Part shown: in pieces, positions 8,020-14,781 of the stretch
Layout: every line of letters starts with the position of its first letter
How positions within the stretch are numbered: position 1 is the first letter of the stretch
From: CAZEAC01 sp964510065
GTDB taxonomy: Bacteria > Bdellovibrionota_C > UBA2361 > CAIXSY01
Reading direction: 5' to 3'
Length of the DNA: 15,765 nt
Assembly: GCA_964510065.1 (NCBI GenBank)
Contig: CAZEAC010000104.1
Location: 1 to 15,765, forward strand
Program-made: the position numbers and the translations under genes
The notes under the pieces: generated by a model
The model's database searches: none
What the model was told of the DNA's origin: nothing
What the model saw: the letters and a program-made list of their open reading frames with translations, nothing else

Positions 8020-8043
8020 AAGCTCAGATAAAAGTTCAGATAA
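8020..8043. repeat. Two tandem 12-bp repeats
   Basis: AAGCTCAGATAA (8020-8031) is followed directly by AAGTTCAGATAA (8032-8043), one mismatch in 12. It lies between tRNA-Leu and the lipoprotein gene, about 50 bp before that gene's start, so it could be a small slippage product or a paired operator. Confidence 0.6.
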
Positions 8044-8090
8044 GCTCAACAAACAAGAATTAGAACGACGAGCAAATACATTAGGTGAAA

Positions 8091-8672
8091 ATGAGAGTAT
8101 TGAAAAATCGCCTCCTCTGCTTTCCCCGCCCGCTTATTCTCTGCTCATTCTGCTTTCTCCTTACATCGTGCTTCTTTTCCAGCAACGAATCTGCACCAGC
8201 CGCTTCCGCGACTGAACCCACCGCCCTCACTACCCTCGAACTGCTCCTCGCTCGAACTTCGCTGCACGCTACCGACTTCGAGCACTATCGCCTTGATGAT
8301 AAGATTTTAATTTCCGAGTGCGGTCAGATTAAACGTGGCCGTTTTTATCCATCTGAAAAGAACATCGAAACTCTTTCCAAAGAAGTACTCGCCGAGCTAA
8401 GTGCTCTCGCCGAACCGGTAACGCTCGCACCACGTAGCGATTTGCCGAAACCAGGGACGCTTTCCGCGTTTTACGATCCCGGGCAGCTGACACTTTCTAT
8501 GACTCTGCTAAATTCTCGGCCACTCTCTGTCGAGACTACCGTCGACGCACTTTCTCCGGCGAAATCCCCAGCCGCCGAGGCAATGAGTCCGCTCATCGAG
8601 CGACTCCGTGGAGTGCGTGCCCCACTTTGTGGACAGAAGCGTTTTTTTGGTATCGATCGTCAGGAACGCTAG
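8091..8672 (+). CDS. Putative lipoprotein, function unknown
   Basis: This is a 193-residue protein with a lipoprotein signal: Lys/Arg-rich start, hydrophobic core from about residue 14, and lipobox LTSC with the lipidated Cys at 27. The residue after the Cys is Phe, not Asp, so outer-membrane delivery would be predicted if a Lol-type system operates. The mature part is Ala/Leu/Ser/Thr-rich with two further cysteines (in SECGQI and PLCGQK) that could form a disulphide. I recognise no domain. I prefer ATG 8091 over GTG 8085 because AGG at 8083-8085 would serve as its ribosome site, although the spacing is short. The tRNA promoter could in principle read through, as no terminator is obvious after the tRNA. 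The gene converges on the ABC permease gene with a 58-bp gap. Confidence 0.7.
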   Translation: MRVLKNRLLCFPRPLILCSFCFLLTSCFFSSNESAPAASATEPTALTTLELLLARTSLHATDFEHYRLDDKILISECGQIKRGRFYPSEKNIETLSKEVLAELSALAEPVTLAPRSDLPKPGTLSAFYDPGQLTLSMTLLNSRPLSVETTVDALSPAKSPAAEAMSPLIERLRGVRAPLCGQKRFFGIDRQER

Positions 8673-8699
8673 TGCAGTAACTGCGCTCCGACTTTTATT
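8671..8699 (+). terminator. Weak intrinsic terminator after the lipoprotein gene
   Basis: The stem AGTGCAG/CTGCGCT (8671-8677 with 8681-8687, one G-T pair) has a TAA loop, and is followed after 4 nt by CTTTTATT. The stem overlaps the TAG stop codon. The T-tract is short and offset, so efficiency is uncertain. Confidence 0.45.
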
Positions 8700-8727
8700 G
8701 CGGCTTTTGTTGCGGTTTTTCTTGCCA
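8692..8727. repeat. Three 12-bp tandem repeats between convergent genes
   Basis: CTTTTATTGCGG (8692-8703), CTTTTGTTGCGG (8704-8715) and a degenerate TTTTTCTTGCCA (8716-8727) run head to tail in the gap between two convergent stop codons. Each unit supplies a T-tract on the plus strand and may strengthen the preceding hairpin as a terminator. Confidence 0.65.
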
Positions 8728-8730
8728 CTT

Positions 8731-10428
8731 TCATTTCCACTGCTTTGCGAGTGCCTCAGCGCCATCGCGAAGCGATACACGCGCGGTCACAAGGTTAAGT
8801 AGATACATAGAGACGGCAAAAAGGAAGAGGTGTATGAAGCGCTCAAGTCCAAATGGATACTCGCCAAACAGCACCACCGGATCATAAAAGAGATACACCC
8901 AAAGCGGTAAGAGATTTATAAATATTAAAATGACGCTGCACAGCATAAACACCATCGACCCCAATCCCGCGGCGAGCTGCGAGGGATGCTCCCAGGTGAA
9001 ATTGGCGAATCGCGCACCAAGCCCAATTGCCAATCCTACAACACCGTAAGCCACTGCAAAGCCGGTAAGCGCGGTCATCAAAATTGTCGAAGCCGTCGCG
9101 CCCACGGCAAACGCGCTTGTCGAGAGCACGCATGCCGATATAAGCGCGACCGCTGGATACCAGCATTCAAATTTTGCCCATAGTAGCCGTCCAGTATGCA
9201 TCGGACTAGTCGCGAGAATCCAAAAGGCACGGCCTTCGAGTGACAGCGACGGATATACAAAGCGGGTACAAACTCCGGTGCAGACGAAGGCGCCAATCGA
9301 CCAATTTGAAACAAAGAAGAAACTTTGCCACCAGCGCCGTGCCTCGACCGAAAACACCTCGGTATCAAAGAAGACTTTCAAATTGAGTAAATAAATTAAG
9401 GTTAACCCGGCAAGCATGACAAGCTGCAGGGTATAGGTGATCTCTCGAGAAAATGTGATCAGCTCTTTTCGCACAAGCGCGCCGCGCTGCTTGCCGATGA
9501 GCGTCAGAATACCCCTGAACCGCGAATTAATAGTGCGGCTCGAGCGACGCCGTCCGCCCGACGAGCTTCGCGAGACATCACTCGCCGCACGATGCAAAAG
9601 CTGCACTGCAAGATATGCCGCCGAACAAAGCCCTACAGAGACACTTAAGAGCAGCAAGAGATACAGTTCAAATCCACGTGAGGTCTCCTTCACGAGCTCC
9701 TGCAAGGTAATTGAAAGCCAAAGTGAGGGAAGCCACTCTCGGTTCGCCGAAGAAAAAAGCTGCAGCACTCGGCCCATCCCGCCATCAACGCTATGTCCGA
9801 GCCTCGCATTTACAATTTCCGCTACCACCGACGCTGCGAAGAGAACTAATCCGCCCAGCACATACAGGAATATTCGCGACCAATGCGGCGGAACGAAGCG
9901 AAGAAATAAGACCGCCACTAATACGCCTAAAGCGGCTGGGATCACGAAATAGGGAATCGTCGCAAGGAGCCCGAGTATGTAGTAGCTAATTCCAGCATGT
10001 GAAGCATAGCCCATGCCCAAAATCAAAGGTGCAATAAATATTAATGACATCCACGAGGCACCGAAGAGTACCAGCGAAAACTTTCCGAAGAAAAACTTCG
10101 GCGAGCCAATCGGCGCTGCGGGAAGGAGATCGAGATCATCTGACATAAAGAATGTGCCCATTGCGCCAACTATGCTGCTTATAAAAAGCATACCGAGAAG
10201 TATCATCAAAATGAGCGCGAGCGGTTGCGAAGGAGGAAGCAGTGCCAGCGTGGGATCTGTATTAATCTTGTGCATCGCCCACACCGTTCCGCGAAAGATG
10301 CTGACCATAATAAATATCGCGAAAAACACGAGGACCAGGTCACGCGTCAAGTCGCGAAAAGACTTTGACTCAAGAAGGAGGCGGTTCTTAAGTGCGAGGA
10401 ACTTTGGTCGGACAAGCAGCGGAATCAT
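8731..10428 (-). CDS. ABC-2-type exporter permease (putative)
   Basis: This is a 565-residue integral membrane protein with about 12 hydrophobic segments, arranged as two halves around a basic Ser/Arg-rich linker near residues 285-305. It has features I associate with the putative ABC exporter permease family: an N-terminal LVRPKFLALKNRLL amphipathic start, SDDLDLLPAAPIG near residues 94-106 (a coupling-helix-like loop), and LEGRAFWILATSPMHTGRLLWAKF in the second half. It would form the membrane part of an exporter; the substrate is unknown. Its ATG overlaps the stop of the upstream 237-codon gene in ATGA, so the two are translationally coupled. No gene with Walker motifs is in the window, so the ATPase must be elsewhere. 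Other multi-pass membrane proteins cannot be fully excluded. Confidence 0.8.
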   Translation of the reverse strand: MIPLLVRPKFLALKNRLLLESKSFRDLTRDLVLVFFAIFIMVSIFRGTVWAMHKINTDPTLALLPPSQPLALILMILLGMLFISSIVGAMGTFFMSDDLDLLPAAPIGSPKFFFGKFSLVLFGASWMSLIFIAPLILGMGYASHAGISYYILGLLATIPYFVIPAALGVLVAVLFLRFVPPHWSRIFLYVLGGLVLFAASVVAEIVNARLGHSVDGGMGRVLQLFSSANREWLPSLWLSITLQELVKETSRGFELYLLLLLSVSVGLCSAAYLAVQLLHRAASDVSRSSSGGRRRSSRTINSRFRGILTLIGKQRGALVRKELITFSREITYTLQLVMLAGLTLIYLLNLKVFFDTEVFSVEARRWWQSFFFVSNWSIGAFVCTGVCTRFVYPSLSLEGRAFWILATSPMHTGRLLWAKFECWYPAVALISACVLSTSAFAVGATASTILMTALTGFAVAYGVVGLAIGLGARFANFTWEHPSQLAAGLGSMVFMLCSVILIFINLLPLWVYLFYDPVVLFGEYPFGLERFIHLFLFAVSMYLLNLVTARVSLRDGAEALAKQWK

Positions 10429-11138
10429 TGACGCACCGGGGGAGCGAATAACATTAACGGCGAAAGATCGAGGGATTTACCGTGTGGATCCGAGCAATCG
10501 CCTGGCTCGCCCTGTTCGATGTGCAAGGCCATTGCTTGCAGCATCGGGTACTGCGCGAAGCTCTTATACTCTGAAAGCGCCTGGCCAAGATGCAGATACT
10601 CGAGGCGATAACTATCCTTTGCGTCTTTCTTGAGAAGGATCGGCCCTGGCCCAGAGATTTCATATCGCTGCCATGCGTTCGCCTCAGACTCTTTTAAGCG
10701 AAAGAGAAACCGCACAGGATCAACTCCTCTAGTGCCAAGTCGTACCTCCGATCCATGTGCGGAGATGCGCAGCACAGAGCCACCAAGCTGTCCCAAAGTA
10801 TTAAATCCGGCGTTGAGTGCGATCTCTGCGCTCACAATTTCATTCCCGAGCTTAAATCGAAGACTGCCTGTGCCTTTAATCTCTATCTCGTCTGCGCTTG
10901 TAATAAACTCATGCTGAAATGAGCCGATGCAGCTGTTCGCGCTCATAATTTTAAAGTGCGCTTGGTAGCCCGGAATATTACGAATTATCGACTGTTTTTC
11001 GCGATTAGATTGAAGAAGAATCGCATAAGCTCGGACAGCAACAAGTGCCCCACTGAGCATGAGAAATGTTGCGATAATGATATCTGGTCTCTTTACAATC
11101 TTATTAAAGCGCATGGCGGCATGACCGAGTATCTTCAT
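10425..11138 (-). CDS. Membrane-anchored hypothetical protein, partner of the ABC permease
   Basis: This is a 237-residue protein with a single N-terminal hydrophobic helix (about residues 19-42) preceded by basic residues, hence probably anchored in the inner membrane with a periplasmic domain. The domain is beta-rich in appearance (alternating hydrophobic strands in residues 70-180), somewhat like lipid- or substrate-binding DUF3108-type folds, but I cannot assign it. It has a Cys in the anchored half (SANSCIGSF) and one near the C-terminus (GDCSDPHG). Its TGA overlaps the permease ATG, which implies a joint role in export. ATG 11138 has no Shine-Dalgarno; Met9 (11114) is an alternative that still keeps the anchor. 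Confidence 0.72.
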   Translation of the reverse strand: MKILGHAAMRFNKIVKRPDIIIATFLMLSGALVAVRAYAILLQSNREKQSIIRNIPGYQAHFKIMSANSCIGSFQHEFITSADEIEIKGTGSLRFKLGNEIVSAEIALNAGFNTLGQLGGSVLRISAHGSEVRLGTRGVDPVRFLFRLKESEANAWQRYEISGPGPILLKKDAKDSYRLEYLHLGQALSEYKSFAQYPMLQAMALHIEQGEPGDCSDPHGKSLDLSPLMLFAPPVRQ

Positions 11139-11218
11139 AAGATGCCGAAAAGCGGCTAACTGTTGGCGTTTTTGCGGACTCTAAAAAGAAAGACAAAGTA
11201 AAATTTACCCGTTTGTTT

Positions 11219-11404
11219 TCAATATCTTAGCGCACCTAAGATGCCTGCGATAAAAGCAGCCTCATCACCCTTCGATTGCTTAATAACCTCTAAAAGCCCG
11301 CGAATCTCTTCGCAGCAGAAAAACTCGTGAGAAGTCCGGGCTACCGTCGATCGGTAACGATGTTTCAACCATTTCGAGGCAATACTTGTTAAGGAAGTTA
11401 TCAC
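11219..11404 (-). CDS. Possible small protein, 61 residues
   Basis: This GTG-started frame has a good AGAGG site 5 nt upstream. The product is basic at the N-terminus and helical at the C-terminus (EIRGLLEVIKQSKGDEAAFIAGIL) and ends in a hairpin-forming sequence (11224-11242). It is read toward the membrane-anchored gene, with an 80-bp gap. Its start overlaps the TTG start of the divergent DUF2252 gene by 19 bp. I recognise no family, and the frame may be chance. Confidence 0.3.
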   Translation of the reverse strand: MITSLTSIASKWLKHRYRSTVARTSHEFFCCEEIRGLLEVIKQSKGDEAAFIAGILGALRY

Positions 11405-12726
11405 GCGCGCCTCTGTCGACTATTTTAAAGTACGACGCTTTGCCGAAGGCACCACGCGTTCATGTACCGCGTGATTGGCCAGCGCACCGTATCGGTGAGG
11501 TCGTGGACCGCGGGAATGCGGTCGTTTCGATGATTGACAAAATCAACGCGCCATATGCGCATCGGCACCCGAAAATTGTTCACTTCAAGTATGACGAAAT
11601 GCGAAGGTCGATGAGTAATTTTTTCCGCGCCACTCCCGCATTATTCTACGCCGATGCCGCAGCGACACGTGAGCTTCTTAAGTCACTAATGATCGTCATC
11701 ATGGGTGATATGCATATCGGCAATAACGAAAGTTATCTCACTCGCACTGATACACGCAGACACTTCGCCCTTGGCATTGGCGATCTCGACCACGCCTGCC
11801 GCGCGCCTTCGCTTTGGGAAGTTGCGCGCTCCGCCACAAGCATACTCATTGCGGGGAAAGATGGCGGGCTCGAAAAAAAACACCGCGTATGCGCGATGGA
11901 GCACTATATCGAGACATATTTTGAGCGCCTCAAGGAGCTCCGTAAGGCTTCGATCGAAGAGCTTCGCGCGCCGTTGAATTCCGAGACACTCAAACTGGAG
12001 GAAGTACGCAGACTCTTAACCTCGGCAAGCAGGCGGCGCCCTGACGCGCTTATGCGAAGCTGGACCGACGGCGTGCATTTTCATCACACTGACAAGCTAC
12101 TTCCAATCAGGGGAAAGGAGCTGGCGCAAGACATAAAATATGCGCTCCGCGAGCTCTTAGAAACTCTCCCGGAACTCTTTCCACGTCCTTCGATGCTCGA
12201 TGCCACGTTTCGAATCGCCGGAATGGATTCTTTGGGGCTCAACCGTTTTGACGTTATCGTCGAACACGGAACTAACGCGCATCGCCCCATTCGAGAAATT
12301 ATCGAACTTAAGGAAGCCAGAGATCCCGCGGCAAAGCTTGTGCTGGATCAGCCAACTATCAATAATGCCGAGCGAGTGCTGGGCGCGGCGCATTACTTCG
12401 TGCCTGATTCCGAAGACTTTCTGGGTACCACAAAATTTCACGGCCGAGGTTATTACGTCCGAAGGGTGTCGCCCTTCGCAAGAAAATTCGAAAGTGCAAA
12501 CTACTCTAATCCAGAGGCGCTGCTTCAATATGCCGAAGTGCTCGCATTTCTTGGTGCTCAGGCGCATGCTCGTTCAGGAATGGCCGATGAGCTCTACGCA
12601 CAAAAAAAGAGTCTCAATGCTGATGAGCTCGTGACTGAGTTTGCGCGCTCGCTCTACAAGCAGACTCGGCGAGACTATAGGGCATTTTGTAAATTGACTG
12701 CGCCGAGTGAGTTAAGCATTTATTGA
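11386..12726 (+). CDS. DUF2252 family protein
   Basis: This is a 446-residue cytosolic protein. The order of motifs matches DUF2252, a family with a kinase-like fold and unknown substrate. A basic N-terminal segment contains PRVHVPRDWP. It is followed by KIVHFKYDEMRRSMSNFFRA (about 63-82), then GDMHIGNN (107-114, the phosphotransferase-like catalytic loop), then GIGDLDHA (130-137, with Asp133 and Asp135 in the place of a metal-binding motif), and SLWEVARSATSIL. Downstream regions carry a charged helical part. The start is TTG at 11386, supported by GAGG 6 nt before it; no ATG or GTG is available upstream in the open frame. Internal GTG 11503 or ATG 11533 would remove conserved residues. A hairpin terminator follows at 12737. 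Confidence 0.85.
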   Translation: MLRKLSRAPLSTILKYDALPKAPRVHVPRDWPAHRIGEVVDRGNAVVSMIDKINAPYAHRHPKIVHFKYDEMRRSMSNFFRATPALFYADAAATRELLKSLMIVIMGDMHIGNNESYLTRTDTRRHFALGIGDLDHACRAPSLWEVARSATSILIAGKDGGLEKKHRVCAMEHYIETYFERLKELRKASIEELRAPLNSETLKLEEVRRLLTSASRRRPDALMRSWTDGVHFHHTDKLLPIRGKELAQDIKYALRELLETLPELFPRPSMLDATFRIAGMDSLGLNRFDVIVEHGTNAHRPIREIIELKEARDPAAKLVLDQPTINNAERVLGAAHYFVPDSEDFLGTTKFHGRGYYVRRVSPFARKFESANYSNPEALLQYAEVLAFLGAQAHARSGMADELYAQKKSLNADELVTEFARSLYKQTRRDYRAFCKLTAPSELSIY

Positions 12727-12736
12727 GAGGATCTCA

Positions 12737-12757
12737 GGAGCTTTAGCTCCCGTTTTC
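12737..12757 (+). terminator. Intrinsic terminator after the DUF2252 gene
   Basis: GGAGC-TTTA-GCTCC (12737-12750) is followed by CGTTTTC. A second small hairpin, GAGA-GGA-TCTC, precedes it at 12725-12735. The T-tract overlaps the last codons of vapC on the other strand, so the two convergent genes are tightly packed. Confidence 0.6.
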
Positions 12758-13175
12758 ATCCAACCAACTCGGTCTCCAACCCGGCGAGAGATGCGGCAAG
12801 AGTTTGCTGTCTATCCGCCGAAATAAAGAGATCACACTTTGAAACCTTTGCCGAGGCCACATGAATTGCATCGAGCGCGCGAAGAGCGCTTTTCTCCAAA
12901 GATCGACAAGCAAAATGGATCACGAGATCATCGAGCGGCACCACAACCGCGCATGAAATATCGCCGGCAAGAGTAGTCCTTATCCCTTTATACTGGGCGA
13001 TTGATAATTTTTTCTCTCGTCGCAATCTATTGAGGCCGGAAATTATTTCAAGCGGTGCTATCACGCTCACTACAACCGCCACACTGCCACGACAGCGTTC
13101 ATTGACTTCTCGAGATCCGTGCTCTTCAATATACCGCTTCGCGAGAGCCGAAGAATCGAGAAAAACTCGAGCCAT
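12756..13175 (-). CDS. vapC: PIN-domain toxin VapC
   Basis: VapC toxins are metal-dependent ribonucleases that cut tRNA or rRNA and are neutralised by a co-expressed antitoxin. The 139-residue protein has the four acidic PIN residues in order: Asp7 (LDSSAL), Glu43 (APLEIIS), Asp102 (RALDAIHVASA) and Asp121 (FISADRQ). The length is normal for the family. Its ATG overlaps the antitoxin stop by one base (TAATG), which gives translational coupling. It lies downstream of the antitoxin, the usual order. The active site is intact, so the toxin is probably functional; the target RNA cannot be read from the sequence. Confidence 0.9.
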   Translation of the reverse strand: MARVFLDSSALAKRYIEEHGSREVNERCRGSVAVVVSVIAPLEIISGLNRLRREKKLSIAQYKGIRTTLAGDISCAVVVPLDDLVIHFACRSLEKSALRALDAIHVASAKVSKCDLFISADRQQTLAASLAGLETELVG

Positions 13176-13408
13176 TAGTTCGAGCCATCGCGATCGTCTA
13201 AAATCGCTCTGCTCAGCGACACATTCTTAAGCCTGAGAGGTGTGGCTAACGACCACCGGGACAGCGTATCTTCGTCTGCGGGAACTATAATGGCGGCAAG
13301 CTTCCCATGCCGATACACCTGTATACTTTCCCCGCGTTCCACCGCGTCAAAATATTTCTTGGCGTTATTACGCAGTTGGGTAAAGGTCGTCTTTTTTTTC
13401 AAAGCCAT
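13175..13408 (-). CDS. Phd/YefM-family antitoxin
   Basis: This is a 77-residue antitoxin of the Phd/YefM fold. The N-terminal DNA-binding half contains TFTQLRNNAKKYFDAVERGE, followed by IQVYRHGKLAAIIVP, the family's signature strand-turn-strand. The C-terminal tail is Arg/Asp-rich and would wrap the toxin. I start it at ATG 13408; the longer 89-codon frame begins at a TTG (13444) inside the promoter and adds residues unlike the family. There is no Shine-Dalgarno before the ATG, and the predicted transcription start falls almost on it, so the mRNA may be leaderless. The stop overlaps the vapC start. Palindromes at 13421-13428 and 13434-13443 are candidate operators for autoregulation. Confidence 0.88.
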   Translation of the reverse strand: MALKKKTTFTQLRNNAKKYFDAVERGESIQVYRHGKLAAIIVPADEDTLSRWSLATPLRLKNVSLSRAILDDRDGSN

Positions 13409-13411
13409 GAT

Positions 13412-13444
13412 ATTATAGTAATGTACATAATCATGACATGTCAA
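13412..13444 (-). promoter_or_regulatory. Promoter and operator region of phd-vapC
   Basis: On the minus strand TTGACA (13444-13439, perfect -35), an 18-bp spacer, then TACTAT (13420-13415, 4 of 6). A perfect TATAAT at 13417-13412 overlaps it but has a 21-bp spacing. Two perfect palindromes sit inside: TGACATGTCA (13434-13443) and ATGTACAT (13421-13428). Both could be bound by the antitoxin. Transcription would start at or within a few nt of ATG 13408. Confidence 0.6.
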
Positions 13445-13465
13445 TCATAAAGTGCCAAGTGTCTC

Positions 13466-13652
13466 TTAGGGAACCTCTGAAAACTAGGCGTTTTGGATTT
13501 GCCGGAATTTTTGACGAGATTTGCGAGAAAGCATGCCGGAAAAAGCGCAGGAATCGCAGGGCTATTTCGAGTATTTTCCCGGCATGTTTTCTCGCAAAAA
13601 TCGCCAAAAGGCCGGCGAAGACGGAATGCATAGTTTTTCAGAGGTTCCTTAG
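13466..13652. mobile_element. Palindromic MITE with TTAG target duplication (IS5-like)
   Basis: The element spans 13470-13648 (179 bp) and is flanked by TTAG on both sides (13466-13469 and 13649-13652). The 14-bp ends GGAACCTCTGAAAA are perfect inverted repeats. The similarity of the two halves continues inward, with matching blocks GCCGG, TTTGCGAGAAA and CATGCCGG, so nearly the whole element can fold into one hairpin with a loop around 13540-13575. Established knowledge: the IS5 subgroup of the IS5 family duplicates a 4-bp YTAR target, and TTAG fits that. No transposase is present, so it would be moved by an IS elsewhere in the genome. It lies just upstream of the phd-vapC promoter. Open frames through it on both strands are by-products. 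Confidence 0.82.
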
Positions 13653-13699
13653 GTTTGACAGTTATTACAGTGCGGTTCTCGGGTGGTTTTGGCCCAATC

Positions 13700-13915
13700 C
13701 TACTCAAGATCTTTGAAAAGCTTGCTGAACGAGGGAAGAGATTCAGCGCTTTCCAATTTTTTAAATTCTTCCAATGAAAATGGGCCTCGCACTCCTCTTT
13801 TGCGACCTTCAAAAGTTGACCCAGAAGTACGCTCAACAACATAATAATTCGTAATCGTCCGATCAAAATCTCCGAAGCCATCTCTTGCTGGGTGCTGCTT
13901 GATACAAATGACAAT
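13700..13915 (-). pseudogene. Start-less gene remnant (C-terminal fragment)
   Basis: A 71-codon open frame on the minus strand runs from a TAG at 13918-13916 to a TAG at 13702-13700, with no ATG, GTG or TTG near its beginning. It reads like a real protein end: DGFGDFDRTITNYYVVERTS, then RGPFSLEEFKKLESAESL and a terminal KLFKDLE. I recognise no family. It looks like the 3' part of a gene whose 5' part was lost, with the HEPN-like gene ending at 13936 right next to it. A different-frame 163-codon frame covers the same bases but runs on through the palindromic element and is less protein-like. Confidence 0.4.
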
Positions 13916-13935
13916 CTAGCTGCACGGCACACACG

Positions 13936-14700
13936 TTAAGCTGAGCCGCCGACTTCGTCGGTCGGTTCCAGCACTTTGTTATCTTGCTTAACCGCGTTCT
14001 TTGGTACTAATGCTTGCTCCCTTTCAAGATACTTTATGATATGTCGACTCAATCTCATCCTTCCCTTTTCGAACGTTTGAGGAAAAAGTCGAAGGATGGT
14101 CTCGATCGTAGCGACGAGCACCTGGAAAGCATCATTTTCGAGTGCTTGGCGGTCTTTGTTCCAGTAATGCAGGTAGTTGTTTCTAATCTTCCGAATTTTT
14201 TCTAAGTCTGCCGCTGCGTCTTCTTTGATGACTCCGTAAGTTCTAAGAATTCGTATACGTCTTTCCTGTCCGAGCCGTTCGAACTGATCGCCGAATAATC
14301 CAGCTTGGTCGTCCTGCGTCATTACACGACCATTAATCTGGAATCCCATAACGTCAAAGAGGAAAATTGCAGCCATTTCCCCGATCATCCCGCATAACGC
14401 TAACGTTCCGAGGAAATTACCGACAAGAAAGGCAGCATACGCTTGGCGAAGCGGAGCGATAAGCTTATCAGAAATTCGCTGGTCCGCAGGCAAAGCATAA
14501 AGCTTTTGAGCTACGGGGGCCAATCGGGTCTTTCTTTTGTTAATAATTGAAGGAAGCTCCTCAGAAGGATTACCGACGAGTAGGAATCGAAGTAATTTAT
14601 TCGCTACATCTTGGTTCTCGCCTCCTGATGACTCTTCAAAGTCAAACAAAAGCGGATTTACATATGCCGAAAGCAGTGCTTCAGTTTCCGATTCAGTCAT
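13936..14700 (-). CDS. HEPN-motif protein (putative RNase-like)
   Basis: This is a 254-residue soluble protein. Residues 168-180 (EKIRKIRNNYLHYW region) contain R-x4-H (Arg173, His178), the catalytic motif of HEPN-domain ribonucleases found in toxin, abortive-infection and CRISPR proteins. Residues 80-118 form a long helix pair (AYAAFLVGNFLGTLALCGMIGEMAA) like the helix before the active motif in DUF4145-type HEPN proteins. Both support, but do not prove, a HEPN fold. The basic tail from residue 216 on could bind RNA. A weak purine-rich GAAGAA lies before the ATG. The gene follows the NUDIX gene on the same strand after an 81-bp gap and lies between two inverted-repeat elements, an accessory setting. 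Its last codons are in a short GC-rich hairpin (GACGAAGTC). A non-catalytic HEPN scaffold is an alternative. Confidence 0.75.
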   Translation of the reverse strand: MTESETEALLSAYVNPLLFDFEESSGGENQDVANKLLRFLLVGNPSEELPSIINKRKTRLAPVAQKLYALPADQRISDKLIAPLRQAYAAFLVGNFLGTLALCGMIGEMAAIFLFDVMGFQINGRVMTQDDQAGLFGDQFERLGQERRIRILRTYGVIKEDAAADLEKIRKIRNNYLHYWNKDRQALENDAFQVLVATIETILRLFPQTFEKGRMRLSRHIIKYLEREQALVPKNAVKQDNKVLEPTDEVGGSA

Positions 14701-14781
14701 ATTTCTTCAGCAAGATCGTTTCGCTAATAAGTTCGCGCACATTGTATCGCGATATCCACCGATACTCGAAGCGAATCTCAT

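Noticed and set aside
7877..8215. 112-codon plus-strand frame
   Set aside because: It reads through the tRNA-Leu and its promoter; the peptide is the familiar translation of a tRNA sequence.
10013..10633. 206-codon plus-strand frame
   Set aside because: It is the complement of the ABC permease and anchored-protein genes, which have motifs and coupling.
13441..13932. 163-codon minus-strand frame across the MITE and gene remnant
   Set aside because: It is open mainly because the palindrome is open on both strands; its start is GTG without support and the N-terminal part overlaps a more protein-like frame.
13831..13941. GCTTAAC overlapping the stop codon of the HEPN-like gene and GTTGAGC about 100 nt downstream, which resemble the RYYYAAC and GTTRRRY core sites of an integron attC
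   Set aside because: No complementary L''/L' arms lie between the two boxes and a protein-like frame runs across the interval; the cores can occur by chance.
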